The notes under the pieces were generated by a model. That model had not been told where the DNA came from. It ran no database searches and worked only from the letters and a program-made list of their open reading frames with translations. From Mytilus edulis (Eukaryota > Mollusca > Bivalvia > Mytilida > Mytilidae): a DNA stretch of 64,000 nucleotides. Shown here in pieces: positions 33,128-43,655 of this stretch; positions within the stretch are counted from its first letter, which is position 1, and every line of letters begins with the position of its first letter. The DNA lies in NCBI RefSeq assembly GCF_963676685.1, contig NC_092348.1:30851386-30915385 (forward strand), written 5' to 3'. Position numbers and translations under genes: made by a program.

Positions 33128-33990
33128 ATGCCGTATTATTGCCAACAACACAACAACAACAGCAACAACATATATTTTTTTTGCCAATCATGGCAACCAA
33201 AATGAGCGGAATAATCACAACTCTCCACAACAGTCAACAGATCAGATGACAAGAAATTAACAAATATAGGTCACTATACGGCCATCAATAATGAGCAAAG
33301 CCATATCGCATAGTCAGCTAAAAAAGGCACCAAAATGACAAATGTCAAGGAATAGGGCTCTTCACGGTTAGTTCGGCCATATTGGATAGGGGGCAGATTT
33401 TCATAATAGAGGTAAAAATGGTGTGAAAAATACGGGAAAACATCATTAAAACAGAGCTGTTGCTTGGAAACACACATAGGATTTCCCACACTTTCATACC
33501 ATTTCCACCTCCTTCCAAAAAATCTGCCCCCTATCCTATATGGCCGAACTAACCGTGAAGAGCCCTATTCAAACAAGAAAAGTAACGTTCTTATTCATGT
33601 ACAAAAATGAACGAACAATGAATATGTAACACACCAACAAACAACAACCACTGAATTACAGGCTCCTGACTTCGGACAGCTGGAACATATATACAGAATG
33701 TGGTGAGGTTAAACATGCTAGGGTCTTCCCTCTAAACCTGGAACAGAGTTGTAACAGTACTACATTATAACAACAAACTATCAAAATCAGTTGAAAAAGG
33801 CTTTAATATTTAACTTTAAATAACAGATGAATGCAAATACAAATACATCTCAGTAACAAAAACATAATGGACGTTACCGTTACTCAACAAAAAAAGTCAC
33901 TAAATACAGATCTGAGAGTACTTGCAGTTACTGACAGCTAGTTCAAAGCCACTAACAACTAATAACAAAAATCATGCATCTAACTTCAAA
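33128..33990 (-). repeat. Dispersed repeat family A, longest copy
   Basis: It runs from a 'gccgtattattgccaac' end through 'tataggtcactatacggcc', 'atgagcaaagccatatcgca', 'aaccactgaattacaggctc' and 'gttactgacagctagttcaa'. It thus joins the short copies (middle part) and the copies at 170-510 and 2481-2740 (tail) into one unit of about 650 bp. A MITE is inserted at 33355-33565, and an (ACA)n stretch interrupts the first part. Confidence 0.75.
33355..33565. mobile_element. MITE nested in family A, TA target site
   Basis: Terminal inverted repeats of about 46 bp with one mismatch, starting GGGCTCTTCACGGTTAG. TA lies on both sides (33353-33354, 33566-33567), as in Tc1/mariner elements. Total 211 bp. 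The family A repeat continues on either side. Confidence 0.88.
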
Positions 33991-33999
33991 GACTTGGTT

Positions 34000-34478
34000 C
34001 ATAGTTTTTTTTTATACTTCTGTTGATTATATTTAATCTTAGTTTTTTCCTTCTGTTAAAAAGAGATTAAATAACAGACGCAATGTTCAATAAATTTGTT
34101 TATAGATGGCAAATTTGTGTTACATTCGTTTAATTTATAATAATACACACAAACTAAAGAGACAGAAAGACAAAGTTTGCCTCCAACGACAAGCAAGAAT
34201 AAACCAAGAAACAGAAAACAGAAAATTTTCCAATGTCCTATTTGGCTGGCTTTCATATTATTCCCATTGTTGTTATAAAGTAGACAGAAGCAATGAAGAA
34301 TCGATAATAGTGTGGTGCTTCAATATGAAGAAAAGAGAATAACAGGCAAAATTAATAATAAAAAGTGAAAAATGATATATAGAATATTACAGAATACAGA
34401 AATGAAGAAACCACTTCCAGACCAGACCCTTTTATAAGTTGCACATTTTTTTATTTTTTTTTGCCTTTTAAATCTTTT
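34000..34478. other. Non-coding stretch
   Basis: An open frame at 34106-34342 (78 codons, Lys/Arg/Asn-rich, no known motif) starts just after a possible acceptor (TTTATAG). I could not tell it from chance. Confidence 0.35.
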
Positions 34479-34585
34479 TGTTCGGACACCATATTGGTCC
34501 GACACCCCAATAGCCTGACGCCCTATAAGTCCGACGACCCATTGGACCGACACACGAATACTAGTAATCCGACACATTAACCGAC
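34479..34585. repeat. Degenerate tandem repeat, about 17-19 bp
   Basis: Repeats of 'ttggtccgacacccca', 'ataagtccgacgaccc' and 'attggaccgacacacg' type. Confidence 0.8.
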
Positions 34586-36094
34586 ACATAATTATTGAGC
34601 AATACTTTGTATGAATAATATTTATATTTTAAGAGGATAATCCCCATAGTTTAAAATGATCCTACTGAGATTCCTTAGAATAATAACATATTAGGGTACA
34701 TGTATTAAAAATTTGCTTAATGTCCAGTGGCAAATATTACATGCATGTTCAAAACAATTGTTAGATAAGTACAATAGGTAATTCCTGTAAAAGATGTCAT
34801 CTGGGGTGAAAGAAGGTCAATGAAACTTGGACTGCCACTGGACAACGAGAGCATATTGAAGGTGGACAGGAATTTGCCCTGCTGCATATTCAGACAAAAG
34901 GCCACCGACGGCCTCTCAAAGAGTTGTTGCAATAGTTATTAACCTGCAGAGATCATGGCACTCTTTTTCTATACATGCTATATGAGGCATCCGATTAAAG
35001 GTGACCAATCTTACATTTTTTGAAAATTAAACATCGCGCACAATTTTACTACCAATGGTTTTACTGTTTTTACTGTATCACATAAACATTATCCGTTGTG
35101 CTGACTGACTTGCACTTCTGGTGACATTTTGTTAGTGAGAATGTGTTCACATATGGAACATATCTTGTCCTTATGTCCCACGTAAGTGTCACCAATAACT
35201 CCTGAACCACTTTACAAAATTTTGTAAATCATCGATACAATCTTTATCTCATGATGTATTTTTTCAAAGGACAATTTACAAAGTGTTACGTCCATAATTA
35301 ATACCATAACATGCATGTTGGGAAAAACAACTTTTTATAAATGCATGCAAAGTATTTGATGCAGTATGATTTATTGTAATAGGTATCTAAAAATGGATCC
35401 CACCAGAACACAAAGACTAAGTCTATGAGGAAAATAAAGTTTTAGATCAACGACTAAAAATTGTCATGAACAGATAAAATATGAGATAGAGATAGAACTG
35501 GTATGAAAGGTGACAGTAGAACATTGAAATAATTTGAAAGGTAGGTATATATATATATAATATAGTTTTACACTCAATTATGATTTTTTTAAAGTAAGTA
35601 TTTGCAGTTATTCCTTTAATTTTATTATATATTTTTTTAATATCATGAAATGTTGTAGTGTGTTCATATGACAACAAACCAACAACGAACAAGTTCAAAA
35701 AAATAAAGAGTAGAAATACAATTCTTCAACAATTGAAAGATATCATTAAAGTTAACAAAGAAGTCTACGGGAAGTACATATCCGTACACACAACTTCTCA
35801 TTTAACTGTTTCACAGATTGCATTGATATTGTGCTCGAATAATCAGATTATATTAATACATATGTGTTTTGTTTCCGATCCAAAGATATCAGAGTGTTAC
35901 TGCAGGACATAGTTGAACTTAGGAACCTAAAGGAAATATAAACAAAGATCTCCTTCTCTGTAACCGAATAACAGATTTAAAAGATAGTAATTTATTATAA
36001 TGAGAATTTCCACTGGTACTAATAATGAAAAAAATCACAAAAAGAATACTTTTGTTTAATTTTTAAACTATTGCATATGTATAAAATAATAAAA
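34586..36094. other. Non-coding stretch
   Basis: Includes a repeat-like block at 34711-34850 beginning 'cttaatgtccagtggcaaat' and holding 'ggactgccactggac', with a related inverted piece at 25098. An (AT)-rich run lies at 35546-35562. No exon is supported. Confidence 0.4.
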
Positions 36095-36345
36095 AGTTGT
36101 AGGATTGTCACTGAGACAACTATCCACCAAATTTGAGACGATGTGAATGTGAACAATAATATACAACTGTGCAGACTTCAACAATGAGAAAAGCCATACC
36201 GTATTGTCGGCTACAAAAGACCATGACATAAACAATATATGAAACAATTTAATTCAGAAAAATTAACGACCTAATTTATAACAAAACAAATAAAAAATGT
36301 TAAAAGTGCAGCCCGTATTGAAAACATGGACATTTGCCATGAACC
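36095..36345 (-). repeat. Dispersed repeat family A, copy 5
   Basis: 'ggattgtcactgagacaact', 'gcagacttcaacaatgagaa' and 'aagccataccgtattgtcgg' are in order. Confidence 0.75.
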
Positions 36346-37019
36346 CAGACTTGGGACGCTAAAATTCTTCTCCAAATCGTATAAGATCAGGTCCTGAAGT
36401 CATACAAAATTTTCTCAGTGCCCGGAGAAAAAAAATTGTGGTAGAAAATTGAAATCCAGCATTTTGATTGGTTTATTTGTTGATTTTGGAGTTTGAGTTG
36501 GCCAGTTTTCAAGTAGGTAAATCAAAGCTTGTTCCATTTTTTTTCTTTCATTTTTCTCCCTGTATAATATAAACCTTGTATAATTAACGTTATACCACCT
36601 TTAGCAATGCATGTACACTGATTTACATTATGTCATGGTTGACCTATATATGTTTAATCTTAGGCAGTGGCTATTTGACCGGCACCGGCTAAATAGCAAA
36701 TTTGCTATTTGACCGGCACCGGCAAAATAGCAAATTTGCTATTTAGCCGGCACTGAATAAAACTGTTCATTGATGTGATTAATAGAGAATAAAAAAGATT
36801 AATTAATAATAATTTAAAATCATTTTATCATAATATCAAGCATCAATAAAAAAAATTATTGAAGATGTTCATAAATAAATAATTTATAACTTTATAATAT
36901 TAATTAAAAGCATGAAAACACATTTGTATGTAACATTACTAAATATATTTTTTACTAAAAAATATTTATAAAAAATCTGTACTACATCACTACTCCACAT
37001 TACCAGATTTTGCTGAACA

Positions 37020-37615
37020 CTTTCTGATCGCCTTAAATTCTTTGCGAACAGAACGAGACCTCAAGACAAGTGGTATATTTCAAAAGAGGACTGTTTCAGC
37101 ATTCTCCGGAATGATTCACCTGAATATAGATATCAAGAGTTGGTGACACCATATGAAAAAATGGTGGGTTGAACCTGGTTTTGTGGCATGCCAAACCTCC
37201 CGCTTTAATGGCAGTGTTAATTACGTGGTTAATTATAACATTAATATGACAACATTACACGACAGGGTTACAATAAATAAACAGATAAATAGGAGAAAAT
37301 ATAGGACAGAGAAACAAACAAACAAAAGTCTTAAAAAGTGTGTCATAATAGAATCAAATCGGTAATTGGCAAATGGGCTATTGTAAACATTGATTTAATT
37401 ATTGTCGAAAAGATGCATGAGAAGCTATTAAGAGCGTTTATGAAGAGAAGAAAAAGAACCCTACCTACATATGCAACATATGCACACATGATGCAGATTT
37501 AAAGGAAGCCAGTGTATTGTGAAGTTCCTGTTTGGAGTGGCAACATTTATCTTGTGCTAGATTAAAACAACTTCCAAAGGCAAAGAATTGGTTTTGTAAC
37601 AATTGCAAATGTTAA
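37020..37615 (+). pseudogene. Decayed reading frame ending in a PHD-type zinc finger
   Basis: Between the inverted repeats a frame reads 'FFANRTRPQDKWYISKEDCF' and on to 'YQELVTPYE' (37157). It is then cut by a repeat insertion and resumes in register at 37445 with 'EKKKNPTYICNICTHDADLK'. It continues to 'SCLEWQHLSCARLKQLPKAK' and 'NWFCNNCKC' plus TAA (37613-37615). The Cys/His spacing fits a PHD finger (C4HC3). However, TGA at 37520-37522 stands exactly where the third ligand, a Cys, should be. It may be a remnant of the element's own protein or a captured host exon. It is non-functional as it stands. Confidence 0.65.
37158..37444. repeat. Family B repeat inserted into the PHD-bearing frame
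   Basis: It starts with 'aaatggtgggttgaacctgg' and 'ttttgtggcatgcc', which match family B. Possible target duplication TATGAA (37152-37157, 37439-37444). Removing it leaves the surrounding frame continuous. Confidence 0.55.
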
Positions 37616-37971
37616 ATCATGTGTCCTTTTGAAATTCGTAGCAAACAACTTTTAATATTGTCTTTTTTAAGATGTGATGTAAGAGGTGTAGTTTTACATA
37701 ACACTATTTGTATAGCATGGCAGGATATTTAAACCATAGATTTTACACATCTTCAATATTATTATTTTTTATTGTACTGTATTTTTAATGCTTGATATTG
37801 TGATAAAATGATTTTAAATTATTATTAAGCTTTTTTATTTTCTACTTATTACATCAATGAAGTTTTATTCAGTGCCGGCTAAATAGCAAATTTGCTATTT
37901 TGCCGGTGCCGGTCAAATAGCAAATTTGCTATTTAGCCGGTGCCGGTCAAATAGCCACTGCCTTAATCTTA

Positions 37972-39504
37972 TTATTGGACTTTAACAAAATGAAAAATGT
38001 TATAATCCACTTTTTCCTTTCCAGAAACAAGTTGGCAAAGATATATATCACATGCATAGGAAGAGCAGTGGAAAATAACATTGAAGCAGAATTATAAAAC
38101 AGTTATTTTAAAAAAACATTAAATTGAGAGAGAGAGAAACACATTTTTTTACTTTTTAATGCTGTTCATTCTTAAGATTACTGTTTATTGTATTTCGATG
38201 GAAGTTATTGCAGTTGATAAGAAGATAGAACAAAAAATTGAGTTCTTCAGCTTGTTTTATTCAGTCAATAAAAATTAATTTTGAAAAGCAAACCATATAT
38301 GTTTAAAAATCAAAAAGGTTAATTATGTACCAAATGACCTCCGTCAGACATTAATCAGTCTGTTGGAAATCTTTCTTTAAATTTTTATGCTTATTTTACA
38401 AAATGTACCTTTGTTTGTATGTTTGTAAGATTCAAATCAATCAGAGATTTCTGAGAAACTACAAACCAAGAGTTTCTGAAAGTCATCAGTCCTCATGTGA
38501 ACATGCTATACTGAGTAATGTAGTTCTTACCCTTTCAACTCCCCGTTAACGGGATGCCTAAATATTGTAACACCAAATTTCACATATTGTTTTTGTAAAA
38601 TACGCTTTGCAGTTTTATAGGAAAGAGTACAAGAGTTATGCATACATGTATTTAAGTTACTATTCACAATACACTCATTACAAGTGAATGAAATTGCAGC
38701 ATGATTAATGTATACAAAAAAAAAAAGAAATCTGTTAATAAATGTATTTAACCATTAAAAATCTTACAATGAGCATATGATTGGAAATTTATTTATGAGA
38801 AGTTAAAGACTAAAAAAAGTGGTCGTATTCTGAATATTCGCTCAGCTCACAGTGAAAGGAGAAAAGCATACACTGTTCAGTCTGAAGGTACCTGTTCATG
38901 TAGGGGGACATGTCTTATAGCAGATTCTCTCCTTGTGGTGAACTAGCATGTTAAAAAGGAGCTCAGTGCATTATTGGTCTAGTTCTGTACAAAATATGTT
39001 AATTACAATTGTATTTATATCTGAGTATCATGTCCTCTTCCTGCACTTAACTTGCCACTGAATCACATAACATCAATCCATCCACCCATCTTCTCAAAAG
39101 TAATATATCGAGTTCCAATGTTCAATATGTTCTGATTTGACTCGAGCAAGATATAAATACATGTAATATGGTATTGTCAAATAGAAGTATTAATAAGTAT
39201 TAAAAACATAAACCTTGTAGACCACACAAGATGCAATTCTGACAATAAATATGACATAAAGCCAGAATATTTAAAAAAAAAAAAGCTAAAGTAACTGTTG
39301 AAGAGCTGGATCTAAAGCTGAACCACTTCAGGACAACAAAAATCAGAGAAATAAAAAAAAACATAACGAAAACATTAACATGTCACGATATAGAAAATGA
39401 ATGGAAATGGGGTAAGTGTCAAAGAGAACAATTAACCCACCCCAAATATACAAAACAACTAGGCATCACTATACAGATACAGTCTGATTTAAAAAGTGTT
39501 ATAA
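37972..39504. other. Non-coding stretch
   Basis: No exon supported. A family G fragment lies at 39396-39440. Confidence 0.45.
39396..39440 (+). repeat. Dispersed repeat family G, fragment
   Basis: 'gaatggaaatggggtaagtg' then 'tcaaagagaacaattaaccc', a diverged copy of 1101 and 24228. Confidence 0.6.
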
Positions 39505-39805
39505 TGAAACAGTACTGAAGAAATTAGTAACGAAACACTACTTACGAAATCAGTACTGAATCATTACTGACGAAATCAGTACTGTCAAAAACAGTACTAA
39601 AACAGTACTGTCAAAATCAGTACTGAAACAGTACTGTCAAAATCAGTACTAAAACAGTACTGTCAAAATCAGTACTAAAACAGTACTGTCAAAATCAGTA
39701 CTGAAACAGTACTGACAAAATCAGTACTGAAACAGTACTGTCAAAATCAGTACTAAAACAGTACTGTCAAAATCAGTACTGAAACAGTACTGACAAAATC
39801 AGTAC
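39505..39805. repeat. 26-bp tandem array on CAGTACTG, copy B
   Basis: About eleven units of 'cagtactgtcaaaat' plus 'cagtactaaaa' or 'cagtactgaaa', the complement of the array at 22401-22668. Confidence 0.9.
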
Positions 39806-40212
39806 TGATTTCATTGAAAGTATAACATTATAAGTTTTCAGTCTTTCCTTACAGTACTGATATGCACGAGGGTAGAAATGTACCAAAAAGGTATGGGTAA
39901 ATTATTGGTAGTGTAGTAGTGGAAGCGAAGTTTGGCCGCGGTGAGAACGTGATGGTCGTAGTGAGGTCGTAATAACGTCGCTGTGAGATCGTATCGCAGT
40001 CTCCGATTAGAATCACGCTTTCGCTACGCTCTCGCTACGATGGCACAGCGACCTTTGCGATCTTACTACGATCTTAGTGCGCTCTCACTACGCTTCTACT
40101 ACGACCTGATTTCGCCACGACCGCACCACGATTGTTTTGAACATGTTCAAAGTTGGCCACGCTCTTCACGATCTTAAAGACCTCACCACGACCGTGATAC
40201 GACCTTACTGCG

Positions 40213-40394
40213 ATTTACACGATCGCACTACGATCATCAAAATTTGCATTTTTTTCACAGATCGTAGTGCGATCGTGGCCTAGTGGGACTAGGGTATTAC
40301 AGCGATCTACACGATCGTACTACGATCATCAAAATGTGCATTTTGTCACAGATCGTTGTGCGATCGTGGCCTAGTGGGACTGCGGTATTAAATA
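40213..40394. repeat. Duplicated terminal unit of copy B
   Basis: Two tandem copies of about 90 bp, each holding 'cactacgatcatcaaaat' or 'tactacgatcatcaaaat', then 'cacagatcgt', 'gcgatcgtggcctagtggga' and a 'ggtatta' end. Confidence 0.85.
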
Positions 40395-40638
40395 TTTAAA
40401 ACTCTCGGAGAGCCTTGCGTTTAAAATTTGAAATCTTACCTGTCTCGAATGGATAAATATCGTATCACTCTTTGCAGTGGTAGCATCGATAATTATCAGT
40501 AAGACTTCTCCTTCCTGATTTCAGATACCCTCTTCCTGTTTATAAATATTTTAAATTACGAGTAAGTGTACTCTTATCACGACAATGCGTGCATTAAACA
40601 TTATTAGTGAACTTCAATGATTTTTTTGTTGATTGCAG

Positions 40639-40847
40639 ACATTTGTACTTTATGTTAAATATTTACCACAAATGTGAATGCACTTACAAAATGGAAATTA
40701 TTATCAAAACCGACAATTTACAACATGCTCATTTCATTTTCCCGTTAAAATTAGGGAAACACGTGCCATATACCTTTGTGTTATTTTCTTTCACAAAAAA
40801 TAAAAGTGAAAACAAAGTCGGTATTTGGAAAATAGACTACAGAACTC
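40639..40847 (+). CDS. Candidate internal exon, unidentified protein
   Basis: Acceptor TTGATTGCAG and donor CTC/GTAAGT bound 209 bases that are open in one frame. It begins with one base completing a codon, and one base is left over at the end. The product reads 'HLYFMLNIYHKCECTYKMEI' and later 'FPLKLGKHVPYTFVLFSF' and 'NKVGIWKIDYRT'. Alternating hydrophobic stretches suggest beta strands. The phase matches the next exon at 40955 across a 107-bp intron, which argues against chance. I do not recognise the family. The upstream exon is unknown; the signal-peptide exon at 32784 would need a further exon in between. Confidence 0.6.
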
Positions 40848-40954
40848 GTAAGTTCGATTTAAACAATATTTTACAATTGAGGTTAAATCGTTTACAAATG
40901 TAATAGATAGTTTAGCATTGACATAATTTGAGTCTGATTTATTTCCCTTCTTAG

Positions 40955-41111
40955 ACAACAATCCTGATAAATTAAACACAGTCAGGTCTTATCAGATAAA
41001 GTATTTTTCTAAGATCTGGCGATCTTTCAATATCACAATTGAATCTGGTTGTTTTATGAAGGATTTTGCGTACATTGGCCTACAACATGACGACAAAGGG
41101 GAAAACTCTAG
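40955..41111 (+). CDS. Candidate internal exon following 40639-40847
   Basis: Acceptor ATTTCCCTTCTTAG and donor CTAG/GTAAAC. 157 bases with no stop in the frame dictated by the previous exon, ending in phase 2. It reads 'NNPDKLNTVRSYQIKYFSKI', 'WRSFNITIESGCF' and 'FAYIGLQHDDKGENS'. With the previous exon it gives about 120 residues, plausibly part of an extracellular beta-rich domain, but no named family is recognised. No continuing exon was found downstream. Confidence 0.6.
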
Positions 41112-42957
41112 GTAAACTTGAGTCAATTGAAATCTGTCTATATGGTCCTATGTGATAATTGTGTTCGAGAGGTTGCTGACAAATGTATTTTTTAGTCATA
41201 TTTCTTTACAGAATCAAAGATTATGATGATTTTAAAATGTAAATGATATTAAAATTGTTCGTTCAGTTTACGTTTCTGTTACAATGCAAAATTTTAAAAC
41301 GTTTAAAAAACATGTATGCACATTTAAATTCAAAATTCTTAAATAATGTTATAACAAAACGTAGGTTAAAAAGTTTGAAGTAATAAAATTTGACTATGTA
41401 TGTTAAAAACTTCAAAGTAAAAAAAAATTAGCCCATTAAAACGTTGTTGATCGTCAATTAAGAGCAGTAAACATTCTATGTGATAAAATTAAATTAGTAT
41501 GTAAAAAATAAAATTCAAAAATGACAAGGTAAATTATACAATCTTATCATGACATTGTGACCTGTCAATCACCTGTCGAAAATTATTGAGCATACTTTCA
41601 CGTTCAGTAATTGATCATTATTATATGGACATGTTTATCTATTTATGTAGATTTTTAAAAATATATATTATGCGAGATGCACGACGAATCATCTCCATGC
41701 TGAGAGGCATACACGAGATATGTTCGTGGTCATGCGACTGCTACATACACTTATTATAACATATGTCATTCCAGGGCCTTTTATAGCTGACTGTGCGGTA
41801 TGGGCTTTGCTCATTGTTAAAGACCGTATGTTGACCTATAGTTGTTGATGTATGTGTCATTTGGTCTCTTGTGAAGAGTTGTCTTTTTGACAATCGCACC
41901 ACATCTTCGTTTTCATATTAACACAAGCCATGCGTATCCAAGCACCCGTATAAGGACTGTTGGATGCTTACAATTAACCAACCATGAGTAGTTTATAGTC
42001 TTGATGCTGATCATAAGACATGGCAAGCCGAAACGAGAGTAAGCTTAAATGTTAAAAGATGTGACATTATTAATCGCTTTCTTCTTCTAATTATATTTAA
42101 AAAAAACTTTCACTCTGTTCCAGAAATTTGTTTGTTGCTACTTGTCCGAACAGATGACATCTCATATTCAGTGTATTTTTATTATCCAAAACAATCTTAT
42201 CATATGTAAATTTTAATATTTGTTATTATGGACTATCAAAAAAGCATATCCTTTTACAAGTTTTTCAAACATAAAAGATTAAAATTTCTGAGAATAAATC
42301 ATCTTTAAGCCGGCAATGTCTTTAAAAAAAGCTATTAACTATCCAATTCAAACGTTTTTAGGAAAGCTACTATTTGTTATATTACAAGCTTTTTTGAAAG
42401 CTACTTGTTTTCCAATTCCAAGCTTTATGGAAAGCATGAAACATGTAATATTGCAACTCACGACAGCCTACTATACATAATCAAAACGAAAGTCGACTAC
42501 TTGCATCTAAATATCTGACGACATGTCGTATGACAAAAACAGAGATAATTTAATGTCTGAATCGTCACCTTTATAGTTTTAGGCTCACACCAGAATCGGG
42601 ATGCTACGAATCGGTGTTTAAAAATCTTTTAAAAACACACTAAATTTTATCTTAAAATTTTGTTCTCATTTTCTTCGTCCGAATAAGAAATATAACGAAA
42701 GGATTTAGGTACCATTTTCTCATTATATAGCTTATCAATCAAAATTGTGTTATGAAACTTAAAGCTTACAACGCGTCTCTTGCACTCCTACCAATTGGGG
42801 TTACAATGTAGTAACTCGTGTTAAGTTAAGAAAACGGAGAATTCAAAATCTAAGCAGCATCCGTCTGAAATTACATTTCACAAAAGAGATTTTTTACGAA
42901 TTGCAGGCCTGATTGATTGGCACTTTATGTGTTTATGCCCATACAGCATTATGTTCC
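41112..42957. other. Non-coding stretch
   Basis: Family A copy at 41775-41925. Otherwise AT-rich with no supported exon. Confidence 0.45.
41775..41925 (+). repeat. Dispersed repeat family A, copy 6
   Basis: 'ggccttttatagctgactgt', 'tatgggctttgctcattgtt' and 'atttggtctcttgtgaagag' are in the standard order. Confidence 0.85.
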
Positions 42958-43200
42958 TAGTCTGTGCGTCCGTCCGTTCGTCCGTCTGTCCCCCTTAAGG
43001 TTGAAGTTTTTGGTCGAGGTAGTTTTTGATGAAGTTGAAGTCCAATCAACTTGAAACTTAGTACACGTGTTCCGTATGATATGATCTTTCTTATTTTAAT
43101 GCCAAATTAGAGATTTCCCCCCATTTTCATGGTCCACTGAACATAGAAAATGATAGTGCGGATGGGGCATCCGTGTACTGGGGACACATTCTTGTTATAT
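42958..43200 (-). repeat. Single unit of the 170-bp repeat family
   Basis: The reverse complement of one unit of 46140-47107: 'gtccgtccgttcgtccgtct', 'tttttggtcgaggtagtttt', 'tccaatcaacttgaaactta' and 'ggggcatccgtgtactgggg'. Confidence 0.85.
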
Positions 43201-43212
43201 TCTACTATAGTA

Positions 43213-43653
43213 GAATCATATTCAAAACAGTGTGGCTGTGGCCATTGATTGACGACCTAAATTATCCCATTGACTGGGACAGATTAGGTGAACGTTTGTC
43301 TGTAAAAACCACTGCTCACTACTTACTTTTTATAGAATTTAAAATGTGAGGTCACCAAAGGTTCTTAAATCTTTTAATATTAAAATAATTAAAAAAATTA
43401 ATCAGGAATAACCTTTATGTTTTGATTTATATTATTGATATAAATCAAAACATCGTGTTAATCCTGATTAGTTTTTCTAAATACTTTATTTATGCGTTGA
43501 GAACCTTTGGTGACACCACAGTTTAAGTGTCTTTAACAAGTACATAGTGAGCAGTGGTCGTTACAGACAAACGTTCACCTTATCTGTCCCAGTCAATAGG
43601 ATAATTTAGGTCGTCAATCAATGGCCACAGCCACACTGTTTTGAATATGATTC
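43213..43653. mobile_element. Foldback element, 441 bp
   Basis: Nearly the whole element is one inverted repeat: arms of roughly 200 bp centred on the palindrome ttgatttatattattgatat. The ends begin GAATCATATTCAAAACAGTG. TA on both sides (43211-43212, 43654-43655) suggests a Tc1/mariner-type MITE. Some arm mismatches are visible ('gggacagattaggtgaac' against 'gttcaccttatctgtccc'). Confidence 0.85.
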
Positions 43654-43655
43654 TA

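Larger units (their letters stand above)
36663..37962. mobile_element. MULE-type element with 9-bp target duplication
   Basis: 1,300 bp. The ends read GGCAGTGGCTATTTGACCGG and its complement, and the inverted repeats extend about 205-215 bp (36663-36867, 37748-37962). Both flanks are TTAATCTTA (36654-36662, 37963-37971). A perfect 9-bp duplication with long inverted repeats is the signature of Mutator-like elements. Near each end the 20-bp palindrome AAATAGCAAATTTGCTATTT occurs twice, 34 bp apart. The interior holds a decayed reading frame and a nested family B repeat. Confidence 0.9.
39505..40394 (-). mobile_element. Array-carrying repeat element, copy B
   Basis: The reverse-complement counterpart of 21231-22668. 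It has the CAGTACTG array (39505-39805), the same linker ('tgcacgagggtagaaatgta'), the 12-bp array (39925-40212) and a terminus ending 'cctagtgggact'. It lacks the extra middle section of copy A. Confidence 0.75.

Noticed and set aside
40438-40510. Possible minus-strand first exon ending ACAG/GTAAGATT
   Set aside because: A good donor alone, without an open frame or a partner exon, is not enough.
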